Source: Pedococcus_A sp963730585 (lineage in GTDB: Bacteria > Actinomycetota > Actinomycetes > Actinomycetales > Dermatophilaceae). From it: a stretch of DNA of 64,000 nucleotides. The notes below the pieces were generated by a model. That model worked only from the letters and a program-made list of their open reading frames with translations. It was not told where the DNA came from and made no database searches. A program made the translations under genes and the position numbers. The stretch covers positions 124,001 through 188,000 of the forward strand of contig CAVSSL010000003.1 of the NCBI GenBank assembly GCA_963730585.1, given 5' to 3'. How positions within the stretch are numbered: the first letter of the stretch is position 1; every line of letters starts with the position of its first letter. Positions 52,536 through 60,997 of the stretch are shown here, piece after piece.

Positions 52536-52871
52536 ATGGCTGACAAGAAGGACCCCGTCGAGCGCCTCCCCATCCGGATGCTGCACGACCGCGTGCTCGT
52601 GTCCATGGAGACCGAGGGCGAGCGCCGCTCCGGCGGCGGAATCGTCATCCCCGCGACGGCCAGCGTGGGCAGGCGACTGGCCTGGGCCAGGGTCGTCGCA
52701 GTGGGGGCGAGCGTGCGGCAGGTGAAGGTCGACGACCGGGTGCTCTTCGACCCCGAGGACCGGGCGGAGGTCGAGCTGCAGTCGCGCGACTACGTGCTGC
52801 TGCGCGAACGCGACATCCACGCGGTGGCGGCGCAGCGCGTGCAGGACGGCCAGACCGGCCTGTATTTGTAG
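52536..52871 (+). CDS. GroES-family co-chaperonin-like protein
   Basis: 111 residues of GroES fold: LPIRMLHDRVLVSMETEGERRSGGGIVIPATAS (split) with a mobile-loop-like region, then VKVDDRVLFDPED and YVLLRERDIHAV. It differs from true GroES in length and loop residues and has no groEL beside it, so it is a paralogue found near bcp/DUF3618 in related actinobacteria. Function unknown. Confidence 0.88.
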   Translation: MADKKDPVERLPIRMLHDRVLVSMETEGERRSGGGIVIPATASVGRRLAWARVVAVGASVRQVKVDDRVLFDPEDRAEVELQSRDYVLLRERDIHAVAAQRVQDGQTGLYL

Positions 52872-52893
52872 CCGCTCAGCGGTTTGTGGCCGC

Positions 52894-53046
52894 TCAGCGC
52901 CGGGTGCGCTCCTGGACCTGCTCGAGGTACGGGCTCGTGCGGGGGATCACCACCGGCGCCCTGCGCTCGGTCCACTTCTGGCCGTCCCAGTACCGACGCT
53001 GCCGCTCAACCTGGGGATCTGGATACCACCCAGCGGATGTGGGCAT
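52894..53046 (-). CDS. Small DUF2510 protein
   Basis: 50 residues: SAGWYPDPQVERQRRYWDGQKWTERR is the complete DUF2510 motif with the conserved WYPDP and WDGxxWT. The rest is a short basic tail. DUF2510 usually tags membrane proteins; here it stands alone. ATG 53046. Confidence 0.78.
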   Translation of the reverse strand: MPTSAGWYPDPQVERQRRYWDGQKWTERRAPVVIPRTSPYLEQVQERTRR

Positions 53047-53309
53047 GACTGCACTCCCTGCTCGTGCTCTGCAACCGGCGCCTTTGCCGCCTGCCGGCGC
53101 CGGACGAAGTCCGGCACCTGAGACGAAAGTGTGACCGAGGGCACGCGCAGCTCGCGGCAGGCGCGCCAGAATGCCATCCGTTCTCCCGATGGGGCGTAGA
53201 ACCTCTGGCGGACCCGGTTGACCCCCCACCATGGACCACCACTCGGTTGACCCCCATCGGTGGACCGCCATCTCTGGGAACGCGCGAGGACCGGACCCCC
53301 CACATGCGC
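53047..53309. repeat. Non-coding gap with short direct repeats
   Basis: About 260 bases between the DUF2510 gene and the tRNA-Lys terminator. CGGTTGACCCCC occurs twice (near 53215 and 53242), each followed by a related ATGG/GTGGACC stretch. GCGCGAGGACCGGACC also occurs twice (near 53282 and 53307), the second copy forming the left arm of the terminator. No coding sequence or RNA gene is recognised. Confidence 0.55.
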
Positions 53310-53341
53310 GAGGACCGGACCGCTTTCGCGGCCCGGTCCTC
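53310..53341. terminator. Terminator downstream of tRNA-Lys
   Basis: A 14-base inverted repeat with one mismatch (53310-53323 with 53328-53341) and a TTTC loop, directly after the leftward tRNA-Lys. Confidence 0.7.
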
Positions 53342-53349
53342 GTCGGTGG

Positions 53350-53422
<73 letters not shown>

Positions 53423-53481
53423 AACGGGAAGGAACGTTAGCACCACTGGCGCCGCAGGACGAAATCGGCGGCCCCAGCACG

Positions 53482-54105
53482 TCATTCGCCGCTCTGGCGT
53501 CGCTTCTGCCAGGCGACTGCACCCGCCGCAGCGGCTGCCAGGGCGGCGGCGGCGATGCCCAGGGCGAGGGCGGTGGGAGTGCCCGAGTCGCCGTTCTGGG
53601 CAGGGAGTGAGGCGGCGCTCGAGGTGGAGGTGGGAGCGGCGGACGAGGGGGTCGTCGAGGCTGGCGCGGTGGGCGCGGTGGTGGGCGGTGCCGAGGCTGT
53701 TGCCACGGCGAGCTTCACGGTGAACGTGGCCTTCTGCGACACCGGGTGCCCGTCCTCGCTGACGACCCGGAAGGTGACGGTGTAGCGACCGGAGCCCACC
53801 TGCGCCAGCTTCTGCGTCACGGTCTCGCCCGAGACCACCGGACGCCCGGACACGACGGAGCCGCCCTTCCCGTCGGTCACCGTCACGGTGGCGAAGCTGG
53901 TGCTGATCGGCTCGTTGAAGGTCAGCACGACCTGCTTCGGCGCGGTCGTCACCGTCGAGCCGGCGGCGGGGATCATCGAGCGCAGGGCGGCGTGGGCGGA
54001 GGCCTCGAGCGCTGTGGCCAGCGACGCGACCACGGCGAGCAGCAGTGACAGCACCGCCACCCACACCGAGACCCGGATCAGCCGCTTCTTGCCCTCAGAC
54101 TCCAT
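53482..54105 (-). CDS. CopC-domain copper-resistance-like protein
   Basis: 207 residues. A membrane signal (VWVAVLSLLLAVVASLATA) is followed by the CopC domain beginning SAHAALRSMIPAAGSTVTTAP; the His after the cleavage site is the usual Cu(II) ligand. Then VVLTFNEPIS and GRYTVTFRVVSEDGHPVSQKATF, typical of CopC. A Thr/Pro/Ser-rich spacer and a C-terminal membrane anchor with basic tail (AWQKRRQSGE) follow. Probably cell-surface anchored copper binding. Start at 54105 or 54120 is uncertain. No CopD partner is adjacent. Confidence 0.87.
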   Translation of the reverse strand: MESEGKKRLIRVSVWVAVLSLLLAVVASLATALEASAHAALRSMIPAAGSTVTTAPKQVVLTFNEPISTSFATVTVTDGKGGSVVSGRPVVSGETVTQKLAQVGSGRYTVTFRVVSEDGHPVSQKATFTVKLAVATASAPPTTAPTAPASTTPSSAAPTSTSSAASLPAQNGDSGTPTALALGIAAAALAAAAAGAVAWQKRRQSGE

Positions 54106-54141
54106 GAACACGCCACCCATCCTCGCCCACCGGGGTGCGGG

Positions 54142-55251
54142 CTACAGCACCCGCCCCACGGGGGTGCGGGTGACGAGGAGGTGCGCGAGCCCGAACGACG
54201 CGGCCACCGCGAGGGCGGCCAGCAGGGGGGCCTTGGCCTCGGCAGGGGCCGGCACGAACCGCAGTGCCATGGCGAGGGCGACCAGCACCGGTGCCTGCAG
54301 CACATAGGCGCCGTATGCCGCCCGCGCGCCGGCGCGCGCCAGTGGCCCGGGCGGGTGGTCGTGCGCGGCGCTGAGCCCGACGAGCCACAGCGACGCGCCG
54401 ACCGTGACGAGCCCCTCGGCGACCGCCATCGCCACCGCGGCGCCGTGCAGTCCCCCGGTCGCCTGCGTCTCGGAGTAGCCCAGCGGCCCGCTGAGCAGGA
54501 CCACCAGACCCACGAGGGTGATGCCGGCGAGGGCCGACCACCCAGCGGCCCGGCGCAGGCCGGGGGACACCCCGGTGGTCCAGGCGCCGGGCGCGGACGC
54601 GCCGAGGCAGAACAGGCCCAGGCAGGAGGCCCACTGCCACAGGTGGAGGCCGAGCCACTGCTGGCTGTCGATGGGGAACAGCAGCCGCAGCCCGAAGGTG
54701 CCGACCGCGACCGCCGCGGCATACCTCGCCACGGTGGCCGGTGCGGGTTCGGCGGAGGGGCGCCGGGCCGGCCACGGCCAGAACGCCAGCCCGACCGAGA
54801 AGAACAGCAGCACCAGGACGAACCACAGCGGTCCGGGGTCGAGGAAGGGGTCGCCCTCGCGGAAGGTCTGCCAGAAGCCGGCCCGGGAGCCGCCCACCCG
54901 GTCCACCCAGTAGAAGCAGACGGGCCAGAGCACGAGCGCGAAGACGGCGACCGGTGCACCGAAGCGCCACAGCCGGTCGACCACGAACCGGCGACGGCCC
55001 TTGCGCGCCAGGGATCCCGGGGCCAGCGTGCCGCCGATGAAGAAGAAGAGTGGCATGAGGAACAGGGCCGGCGGGGCGAAGAGCGCAGCGACCACCGCCT
55101 CGGCAGCGGGGGAGAGGACGACCTCCCGGACCTCCTCGTAGGGCCAGGAGCCGAACTGGGCGTAGCCCATCACCGCGTGCCCGCTGATCACCGCGACGAC
55201 GGCGAGGGTCTTGAGGCGGTCGAGGAAGGCGAGGCGAGGGGCGTCGGACAT
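54142..55251 (-). CDS. Acyltransferase 3 family membrane protein
   Basis: 369 residues, about ten membrane segments. N-terminal FLDRLKTLAVVAVISGHAVMGY carries the conserved catalytic His of acyltransferase-3 (OafA/WecH-like) proteins. FFFIGGTLAPGSLARKGRRRFVVDRLWRF (split) is also typical. Transfers acyl groups to surface polymers or metabolites; substrate unknown. ATG 55251 is chosen because the frame open upstream runs into tRNA-His. Confidence 0.88.
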   Translation of the reverse strand: MSDAPRLAFLDRLKTLAVVAVISGHAVMGYAQFGSWPYEEVREVVLSPAAEAVVAALFAPPALFLMPLFFFIGGTLAPGSLARKGRRRFVVDRLWRFGAPVAVFALVLWPVCFYWVDRVGGSRAGFWQTFREGDPFLDPGPLWFVLVLLFFSVGLAFWPWPARRPSAEPAPATVARYAAAVAVGTFGLRLLFPIDSQQWLGLHLWQWASCLGLFCLGASAPGAWTTGVSPGLRRAAGWSALAGITLVGLVVLLSGPLGYSETQATGGLHGAAVAMAVAEGLVTVGASLWLVGLSAAHDHPPGPLARAGARAAYGAYVLQAPVLVALAMALRFVPAPAEAKAPLLAALAVAASFGLAHLLVTRTPVGRVL

Positions 55252-55368
55252 GGTGGTCTCCGCCCCCAGTGAAGGCCGCGTCTGGGCAGACCGCACAGGG
55301 GCCTTCGGCACGGCCGGGCCACCGGGCCGGACGTGGTGCCACCGAGGCGCAGTGCCCGAGAACGACAG

Positions 55369-55399
55369 CGGCCCGCCTCCGCGGTGCGGAGACGGGCCG
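55369..55399. terminator. Terminator downstream of tRNA-His
   Basis: A 14-base inverted repeat with one mismatch (55369-55382 with 55386-55399), 3-base loop, 10 bases beyond the tRNA 3' end in the leftward direction. Confidence 0.65.
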
Positions 55400-55409
55400 A
55401 GGTCTGTGG

Positions 55410-55483
55410 GGTGAGTGACGGGACTTGAACCCGCGACATCTGCGACCACAACGCAGCGCTCTACCAGCTGAGCTACACCCACC
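55410..55483 (-). tRNA. tRNA-His (anticodon GTG)
   Basis: Leftward. Acceptor GTGGGTG pairs with CACTCAC, with the diagnostic extra G at -1 opposite C73. Anticodon loop TTGTGGT (GTG). T-loop GGTTCAAGTCC. CCA is not encoded. Confidence 0.95.
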
Positions 55484-55604
55484 AAGCCACACGACCGGAG
55501 TTTCCGCCGGTCGTGGTGTCAGCGGCGACTATGTTACCTGCTCCGAAGGGGTGCTCGTGACCACCCCTGCCGCACGGCATTCCGAAGCGCTCGGCCGGCA
55601 CGCG

Positions 55605-56231
55605 TCAGTGCTCGATGACGTGGCGCGCGGCGAGCTCCTTGGCGGTGTCGCTGTCGGGGCCCGGCTGCGGCACGAAGACCGCCTCGCGGTAGTAGCGCAG
55701 CTCGGCGATGGACTCGCGGATGTCGGCCAGCGCCCGGTGGCCGCCGGACTTGGCCGGCGCGTTGAAGTAGGCGCGCGGGTACCAGCGCCGGGCCAGCTCC
55801 TTGATGGAGGAGACGTCGATGATCCGGTAGTGCAGGTGGCTCTCGAGGTCGGGCATGTCGCGGGCGAGGAAGTTGCGGTCGGTGCCGACGGTGTTGCCAC
55901 CGAGCGGGGCCTTGCGCGGCTCGGGGACCCACTCGCGCACGTAGGCCAGCACCTGGGCCTCCGCGTCCTCGAGGGTGACGCCCTTCTCGAGGTCCTCGAG
56001 CAGGCCGGAGGTGGTGTGCATGCCGCGGACGAAGTCGTCCATCTGCTCCAGCGCCTCCGCCGGCGGCGTGATCACGAGGTCGACCCCGTCGCCGAGCTGG
56101 TTGAGCTCGAAGTCGGTGACCAGCGCGGCCACCTCGATGAGCGCGTCGCGCTCGAGGGAGAGGCCGGTCATCTCGCAGTCGATCCAGACGATCCGGTCGT
56201 TGACGGAGCGCTCGGTTGGGTTCTGTGCCAC
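55605..56231 (-). CDS. orn: Oligoribonuclease
   Basis: 208-residue DEDDh exoribonuclease degrading 2-5 nt RNA and linear dinucleotides. IVWIDCEMTGL near the N-terminus supplies the first Asp/Glu pair. PLGGNTVGTDRNFLARDMPDLESHLHYR (split) and SGGHRALADIRESI complete the active site. GTG at 56231 has an AGGGTG site; a GTG at 56237 is also possible. Normal length for the family. Confidence 0.95.
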   Translation of the reverse strand: MAQNPTERSVNDRIVWIDCEMTGLSLERDALIEVAALVTDFELNQLGDGVDLVITPPAEALEQMDDFVRGMHTTSGLLEDLEKGVTLEDAEAQVLAYVREWVPEPRKAPLGGNTVGTDRNFLARDMPDLESHLHYRIIDVSSIKELARRWYPRAYFNAPAKSGGHRALADIRESIAELRYYREAVFVPQPGPDSDTAKELAARHVIEH

Positions 56232-56295
56232 CCGCACACCCTATGGCCACCGCCGGACACCGGCCGCGTGCAGCAGGCTGCACTAGCCTTCCCGC

Positions 56296-57495
56296 ATGAC
56301 GTGGGGACCGACGCAGGGACAGCAGGGGTATGCCGGGTGGCCGCCTCGCGCGGCCGGCCACCAGCCCGCGCCGGTGCCCGGGAACCCGACGCCCCGCCCG
56401 ATGCTGCGCGGCTGGGTCATCACGGGCGTGGCCCTCGTCGGGTTCGGCCTGGCGGGACTGGCGCTCGCGGCCTACTACGGCATGACCCTGGGCGTGCTGA
56501 CGACCGTCCTGGCCCTCCTGCTGGCCGCCATCCCGCTGGCCATCGTGATCCCGACGTTCGTGTGGCTCGACCGGTTCGAGGCCGAGCCGACCAAGTACCT
56601 CGTGGCCGCGTTCCTGTGGGGCGCGCTCATCGCGGCCCTGCTGGCCGGGTTGATCAACACCAGCGCGCACGTCGTGTTCTCGGCAGCCACCGACCCGGAG
56701 CAGGCCAGGCTCACCACGGCGGTGTTCGTGGCGCCCGTCGTCGAGGAGGCGGCCAAGGGGCTGTTCGTCCTGCTGGTCTGGCGGCTGCGGCGGCGCGAGT
56801 TCGACGGCATCACCGACGGCATGGTCTACGCCGGCATCGCCGCGGCGGGGTTCGCGTTCACCGAGAACATCCAGTACCTCGGCCTGGCCTACACCGAGGG
56901 CGGCGAGCAGGTGCTGACCGGTGTCTTCATCGCCCGGTGCCTCGTCACGCCCTTCGCCCACCCGATCTTCACGGTGATGTTCGGCATCGGCGTCGGAGTG
57001 GCGGCGACCAGCCGCAGCACCGGTGTGCGGCTGGGTGCCCCGGCGCTCGGCTTCGCGATCGCCGTTCTGCTGCACGGCATCTGGAACGTCGCGGCCATCA
57101 GCGGCGGGCAGGGGCTGGTGGTCGTCTTCCTCCTGGTGGAGATCCCGGTCTTCCTGGCGTTCCTCGGCCTCGTGGTCTGGGCGCGGGCCCGGGAGGGGCG
57201 CCTCATCGGCCGGTTCCTCATGCCCTACGCCGACACCGGCTGGCTGAGCCCGGCGGAGGTGCACATGCTCTCGCGCATGTCGCTGCGGCGCGGCGCGCGG
57301 ATGTGGGCCCGGCAGACCGGCGGACGTCCGGCGCTGCGGTCGATGCAGTCGTTCCAGGACGCCGCGAGCGAGCTGGCCCTCCTGCGGCAGCGGATGTACC
57401 ACAGCGCCGCCGACGCCAGGGCCCTGGAGACGGAGCGGCGTCTGCTCGACACGATCGTCACCCGGCGCCGCGAGCTCACCGGGGCGCCGTACTAG
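56296..57495 (+). CDS. PrsW family intramembrane metalloprotease
   Basis: 399 residues. A cytoplasmic Gln/Pro/Gly-rich N-terminus (~38 residues) is followed by about eight membrane segments. PrsW motifs: APVVEEAAKGLFV (EExxK), FAFTENIQYLG, FAHPIFT and LLHGIWN. PrsW proteases cleave membrane proteins such as anti-sigma factors; no anti-sigma gene is in the window. The last ~110 residues form a basic, coiled, cytoplasmic tail that many PrsW lack. Divergent from orn. Confidence 0.9.
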   Translation: MTWGPTQGQQGYAGWPPRAAGHQPAPVPGNPTPRPMLRGWVITGVALVGFGLAGLALAAYYGMTLGVLTTVLALLLAAIPLAIVIPTFVWLDRFEAEPTKYLVAAFLWGALIAALLAGLINTSAHVVFSAATDPEQARLTTAVFVAPVVEEAAKGLFVLLVWRLRRREFDGITDGMVYAGIAAAGFAFTENIQYLGLAYTEGGEQVLTGVFIARCLVTPFAHPIFTVMFGIGVGVAATSRSTGVRLGAPALGFAIAVLLHGIWNVAAISGGQGLVVVFLLVEIPVFLAFLGLVVWARAREGRLIGRFLMPYADTGWLSPAEVHMLSRMSLRRGARMWARQTGGRPALRSMQSFQDAASELALLRQRMYHSAADARALETERRLLDTIVTRRRELTGAPY

Positions 57496-57505
57496 CGTTG
57501 CGCGG

Positions 57506-58711
57506 GTGCGCACCCTCCACCTCGCCCACTCCCTCGCCGACGAGGTCGTCGCCCTGCGGCGGCGGCTCCACCGGGTCCCCGAGCTGGGCAACGAGCTGCC
57601 CATCACGCAGAGCCTGGTGCTCGAGGCGCTCGACGGGCTGGACCTCGAGGTGTCGGTGGGCAAGGAGGTCTCGTCGGTGGTGGCGGTGCTGCGCGGCCGG
57701 GCCGAGCCGGCCGACGGGCGCGAGCGGCAGGTGGTGCTCCTGCGCGGTGACATGGACGGCCTGCCGGTCACCGAGGACCTCGACCTCGACTACCGGTCGA
57801 CCCACGAGGGGCTGATGCACGCCTGCGGCCACGACCTGCACGTGGCCGGGCTCGTCGGCGCGGCCAGGATCCTGCACGCGCTGCGCGACGACCTCGCCGG
57901 TGACGTGGTCCTCATGTTCCAGCCGGGGGAGGAGGGCCCCGGCGGCGCCGAGCCCATGATCCGGGAGGGCCTGCTGGGGGTGGCCGGCCGCCGCGTCGAC
58001 GCCGCCTACGCCCTGCACGTCTACTCCGCCGAGTTCCCGCGCGGCGTCTGGTTCGGACGCCCGGGACCACTGATGGCGGCCGTCGACGAGGTGCGGGTCC
58101 GCGTCGTCGGGCGAGGAGGCCACGGGTCGGCGCCGTTCCGCACCAAGGACCCGATCCCGGTGGCGTGCGAGATGGTGCTGGCGCTGCAGTCGATGGTCAC
58201 CCGCACCTTCGACGTGTTCGACCCGGTGGTGGTCACGGTGGGCCGTATCGCCGGGGGCACGAAGGAGAACATCATCCCCGACGACGCGGTGTTCGAGGCC
58301 ACGCTGCGCACCCTGTCGGAGGACAACCGGGCCGCCGTCCGCGAGCGCCTCGAGCGGCTCGTCCGCGGCATCGCCTCCGCGCACGGCCTCGAGGTGGAGG
58401 TCGACTTCACGATCGGCTACCCGGTGACGGTCAACGACCCGGACGAGTACGAGTTCGCCCGCGAGACGATCGTCGACCTGTTCGGGCCGGAGCGGTACGC
58501 GACGATGCTCGAGCCGGAGATGGGCTCGGAGGACTTCTCCTTTGTGGCGCAAGAGGTTCCGAGCGCCTACGTCAACCTCAGCGTGTGCCCGTCGGACGAC
58601 TGGGAGGAGGCTCCGGACAACCACTCGCCCCGGGCCGCCTTCGACGACGCGCTGCTGCCCGACGCTGCTGCTCTGCTGGCGGAGCTGGCCCTGCGCCGGC
58701 TCAGGCGCTGA
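57506..58711 (+). CDS. M20 family amidohydrolase/metallopeptidase
   Basis: 401 residues. Zinc-dependent amidohydrolase (N-acyl amino-acid or IAA-conjugate hydrolase-like). HACGHDLHVAGLVGAARIL has the first metal ligands; FQPGEEGPGGAEPMI has the catalytic Glu; GRGGHGSAPFRTKDPI begins the lid domain; EMGSEDFSFV ends the family core. GTG start 57506, 10 bases after the PrsW stop. Overlaps the convergent phosphopantetheinyl transferase by 11 bases. Substrate not predictable. Confidence 0.93.
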   Translation: MRTLHLAHSLADEVVALRRRLHRVPELGNELPITQSLVLEALDGLDLEVSVGKEVSSVVAVLRGRAEPADGRERQVVLLRGDMDGLPVTEDLDLDYRSTHEGLMHACGHDLHVAGLVGAARILHALRDDLAGDVVLMFQPGEEGPGGAEPMIREGLLGVAGRRVDAAYALHVYSAEFPRGVWFGRPGPLMAAVDEVRVRVVGRGGHGSAPFRTKDPIPVACEMVLALQSMVTRTFDVFDPVVVTVGRIAGGTKENIIPDDAVFEATLRTLSEDNRAAVRERLERLVRGIASAHGLEVEVDFTIGYPVTVNDPDEYEFARETIVDLFGPERYATMLEPEMGSEDFSFVAQEVPSAYVNLSVCPSDDWEEAPDNHSPRAAFDDALLPDAAALLAELALRRLRR

Positions 58712-59411
58712 CGACCCGGACCCGCGCCGGCTCCGCGGCCAGCAGGGCGACGGCAGCCACGTGGTCGGCCTCGCCGAGCTCGACGTCGGCGAGCTGCACC
58801 GGGCTGCCGAGCGGGTGCTCGCCCTTCCAGGCCACCAGGGCGGCGGGCTCCTCCGGCCCGGAGACCACGACCTGGCGGGGGTCGACGGCGAGCCCGTGGC
58901 CCGACGCCTTGAGCACGGCCTCCTTGCGCGCCCACACCTGGGCCCGGGCCCGGCCGAGGTGGTCGGCGCCCAGGCGGTCGAGCGCAGGCGCCTCCGACGG
59001 GTCGAGGGTGACCGTGTTGAAGCCCTCGAAGTCGCTGTCGTCGACGACCTCGACGTCGACGCCCACCTCGCCGGCACGGGAGAGGGCCACGACGGCCAGC
59101 CCACCGGCATACGACAGGCTCACCGACAGGTCGGGGTGGCCGGCGACGGTGGGCTTGCCGTGGCGGTGGCTGCCGCAGGTGGCGCAGGTGCGGTCGAAGA
59201 CCAGCTCCTGGGCTGTGCCACCGACGCGCTCGGCCACGGCCGTGCGCAGCAGGGCGTGGGCCGTGGTGTAGCGGGCGGGGTTGCCGCGGCGGGCGGCGCG
59301 CTCGCGCTCGCGCTCGTCGAGCAGGTCCGACAGGGCCGGGTCGGTGCTGACCCGGCGCCACACGACCTCGATGTCCACCGCCACGGAGGTGATCATTGCA
59401 GGCTCGGCCAC
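58701..59411 (-). CDS. 4'-phosphopantetheinyl transferase (Sfp type)
   Basis: 236 residues. Activates carrier proteins with the phosphopantetheine arm of CoA. Motifs: LSVSLSYAGGLAVVALS, GVDVEVVDD (Mg ligands) and WARKEAVLKASGHGL. A CxxC (CATCG) in the middle fits this subgroup. GTG 59411 with a GGGAG site is used; ATG 59396 is the alternative. No polyketide or peptide synthetase is in the window, so it probably serves elsewhere. Confidence 0.9.
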   Translation of the reverse strand: MAEPAMITSVAVDIEVVWRRVSTDPALSDLLDERERERAARRGNPARYTTAHALLRTAVAERVGGTAQELVFDRTCATCGSHRHGKPTVAGHPDLSVSLSYAGGLAVVALSRAGEVGVDVEVVDDSDFEGFNTVTLDPSEAPALDRLGADHLGRARAQVWARKEAVLKASGHGLAVDPRQVVVSGPEEPAALVAWKGEHPLGSPVQLADVELGEADHVAAVALLAAEPARVRVVSA

Positions 59412-59511
59412 GGGGGGGCTCCCGGGACGGCGGTCAGGCTCGTGCCCACGCTGCGGGGCGCGGCGGTCGGCAGCCCCTACACTGGGCGCGCCGGCGGGGA
59501 CGTCCCGCCAT

Positions 59512-59585
<74 letters not shown>

Positions 59586-59586
59586 C

Positions 59587-60168
59587 TCATCCCTCTTCGG
59601 CCTGCCCAGGCCCGAGGGGGAACGTCGCGATCTCCTCGTACCTCGGACGGTTGCCCCGTCCCTCCCCGAGGTGCGAGGCGATGAGGGTGACCTCCGAGGC
59701 GGTCCACGACGGACCGGCATACCCCTCCAGCACCCGGATCCAGCGGGTGGCCTCCATCGGCCGGCGCAGCCGGGCCAGCGTGATGTGCGGGTGGAACCGG
59801 CCACCTTCCGGCGCCGCCCCTGCAGCGCTGCACGCGTGCCGTATGCCGGTGGCGAGCGACCGCAAGCCGCCCTCCGCCTCTTCGTGGACTCCGGCCCAGA
59901 GCACCCGGGCCCGGTAGGGGTTGGGGAACGCGCCCGCGCCGGAGATGCGCACCGTCTCGGCGGCGAAGCGGGTCGTGCGGGCGGCGAGGCGCTCGACGAG
60001 CGGCTCCACGGTGCGCTCGGGCACCTCTCCCATGAAGGACAGGGTCAGGTGCCACTGGTTCGGGTCTGTCCAGCGGAGCTCGGCGCCCGCCTCGTGCCGC
60101 GGCTCGAGGAAGTCCGCGAGGTCCTCCAGCGCGGACCCGGGCGGCACGACGGCCACGAACAGGCGCAT
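59587..60168 (-). CDS. thpR: RNA 2',3'-cyclic phosphodiesterase (2'-5' RNA ligase family)
   Basis: 193 residues. Two HxTx motifs, HLTL (in NQWHLTLSFMG) and HITL (in FHPHITLARLR), form the active site of 2H phosphoesterases. The N-terminus MRLFVAVVPPGSALEDL is typical of ThpR/LigT. ATG 60168. Acts on RNA ends with 2',3'-cyclic phosphate. Confidence 0.93.
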   Translation of the reverse strand: MRLFVAVVPPGSALEDLADFLEPRHEAGAELRWTDPNQWHLTLSFMGEVPERTVEPLVERLAARTTRFAAETVRISGAGAFPNPYRARVLWAGVHEEAEGGLRSLATGIRHACSAAGAAPEGGRFHPHITLARLRRPMEATRWIRVLEGYAGPSWTASEVTLIASHLGEGRGNRPRYEEIATFPLGPGQAEEG

Positions 60169-60220
60169 GTGCCTATTGTGGAGGTTCCACAGGCCAGCGA
60201 TCCGGGCGACGAGGCACGAC

Positions 60221-60919
60221 ATGACCGCAGTGAGCCGGCCCAGCGGCAGACGGACCGAGGCGCGAGTGCGCATGGTGCTGGTCCGGCTGGTGGAGTGCTC
60301 GGCACTGGTGCTGCTCCTCAGCGCCGCCCACGAGATGTGGGCCGCGTGGGACAACGCCGGCTTCGACGGGTTCCTCGGGCGGAGCGGTCCGCTGTTCCTG
60401 GACCGGGTCTGGTCGGTGGTGCACAACCAGTCGCGGGGCCCGGTGGCAGCGGCGCTCGCCGCACTGCTGCTGGCAGGGTGCCTGTGGGCCCTGCACCGAC
60501 TCCGTCCGGTGGCCAGCGCCCGGGTCCTGAGGGTCGAGGTCGCAGTGCTGGCGACGGGTGGCCTGGTGCTCGAGCTCGCCGCCGTCGGCGTCGTCGCTGT
60601 CGCGTGGGCGGTGCCCTACGGTCCCGAGCACGGGCCCTCACCGCTCGCGGTCGGCGAGGACCGGCTGACCGCCCTGCTGCCCGTCGCGGCCTGGCCGGTG
60701 GCCACCCTCCTGCTCTACCTGGTGCTCGGTGGCGCCTGGTGGCTCCTGCGGACGGAGGGGGCAGACGAAGCGGAGCCGGCCCAGGAAGCGGCGTCGGTCC
60801 AGGAAGCGGAGCCGGCCCAGGAGGCGGAGGAGGTTGACGGGCACGGCGAGGTCGTGGGTGCGGAGGCGCCGGACGGCTCGACCACCAACGGCTACGAGGA
60901 GTACTTCCGGCGGCGCTGA
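60221..60919 (+). CDS. Uncharacterised membrane protein with acidic repeat tail
   Basis: 232 residues, no family recognised. Four predicted membrane segments (LVECSALVLLLSAAHEM, VAAALAALLLAGCLWAL, VLATGGLVLELAAVGVVAVAW (split), LLPVAAWPVATLLLYLVL). The C-terminal ~55 residues are cytoplasmic and acidic with repeats of (E/S)AEPAQEA type encoded by a GC-rich direct repeat at 60775-60830. Start ATG 60221; an internal ATG at 60272 would still include all membrane segments. Function unknown. Confidence 0.7.
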   Translation: MTAVSRPSGRRTEARVRMVLVRLVECSALVLLLSAAHEMWAAWDNAGFDGFLGRSGPLFLDRVWSVVHNQSRGPVAAALAALLLAGCLWALHRLRPVASARVLRVEVAVLATGGLVLELAAVGVVAVAWAVPYGPEHGPSPLAVGEDRLTALLPVAAWPVATLLLYLVLGGAWWLLRTEGADEAEPAQEAASVQEAEPAQEAEEVDGHGEVVGAEAPDGSTTNGYEEYFRRR

Positions 60920-60997
60920 GGAACGGCTCGCAGATCGCACTGGGCGCATCGGCCTGCCGTGCAGAGGGATTTGCCCCAGGTTGGCTAGGCTTGCGGC

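Noticed and set aside
52894..53046. DUF2510 gene as an antisense shadow
   Set aside because: Rejected as a shadow: the motif with WYPDP and WDGxxWT is complete and no gene lies opposite, so it was kept as a real small gene.
53047..53309. Short direct repeats as a CRISPR or integration site
   Set aside because: Only two copies of each repeat, irregular spacing, no spacers, and no integrase gene near the tRNA-Lys.
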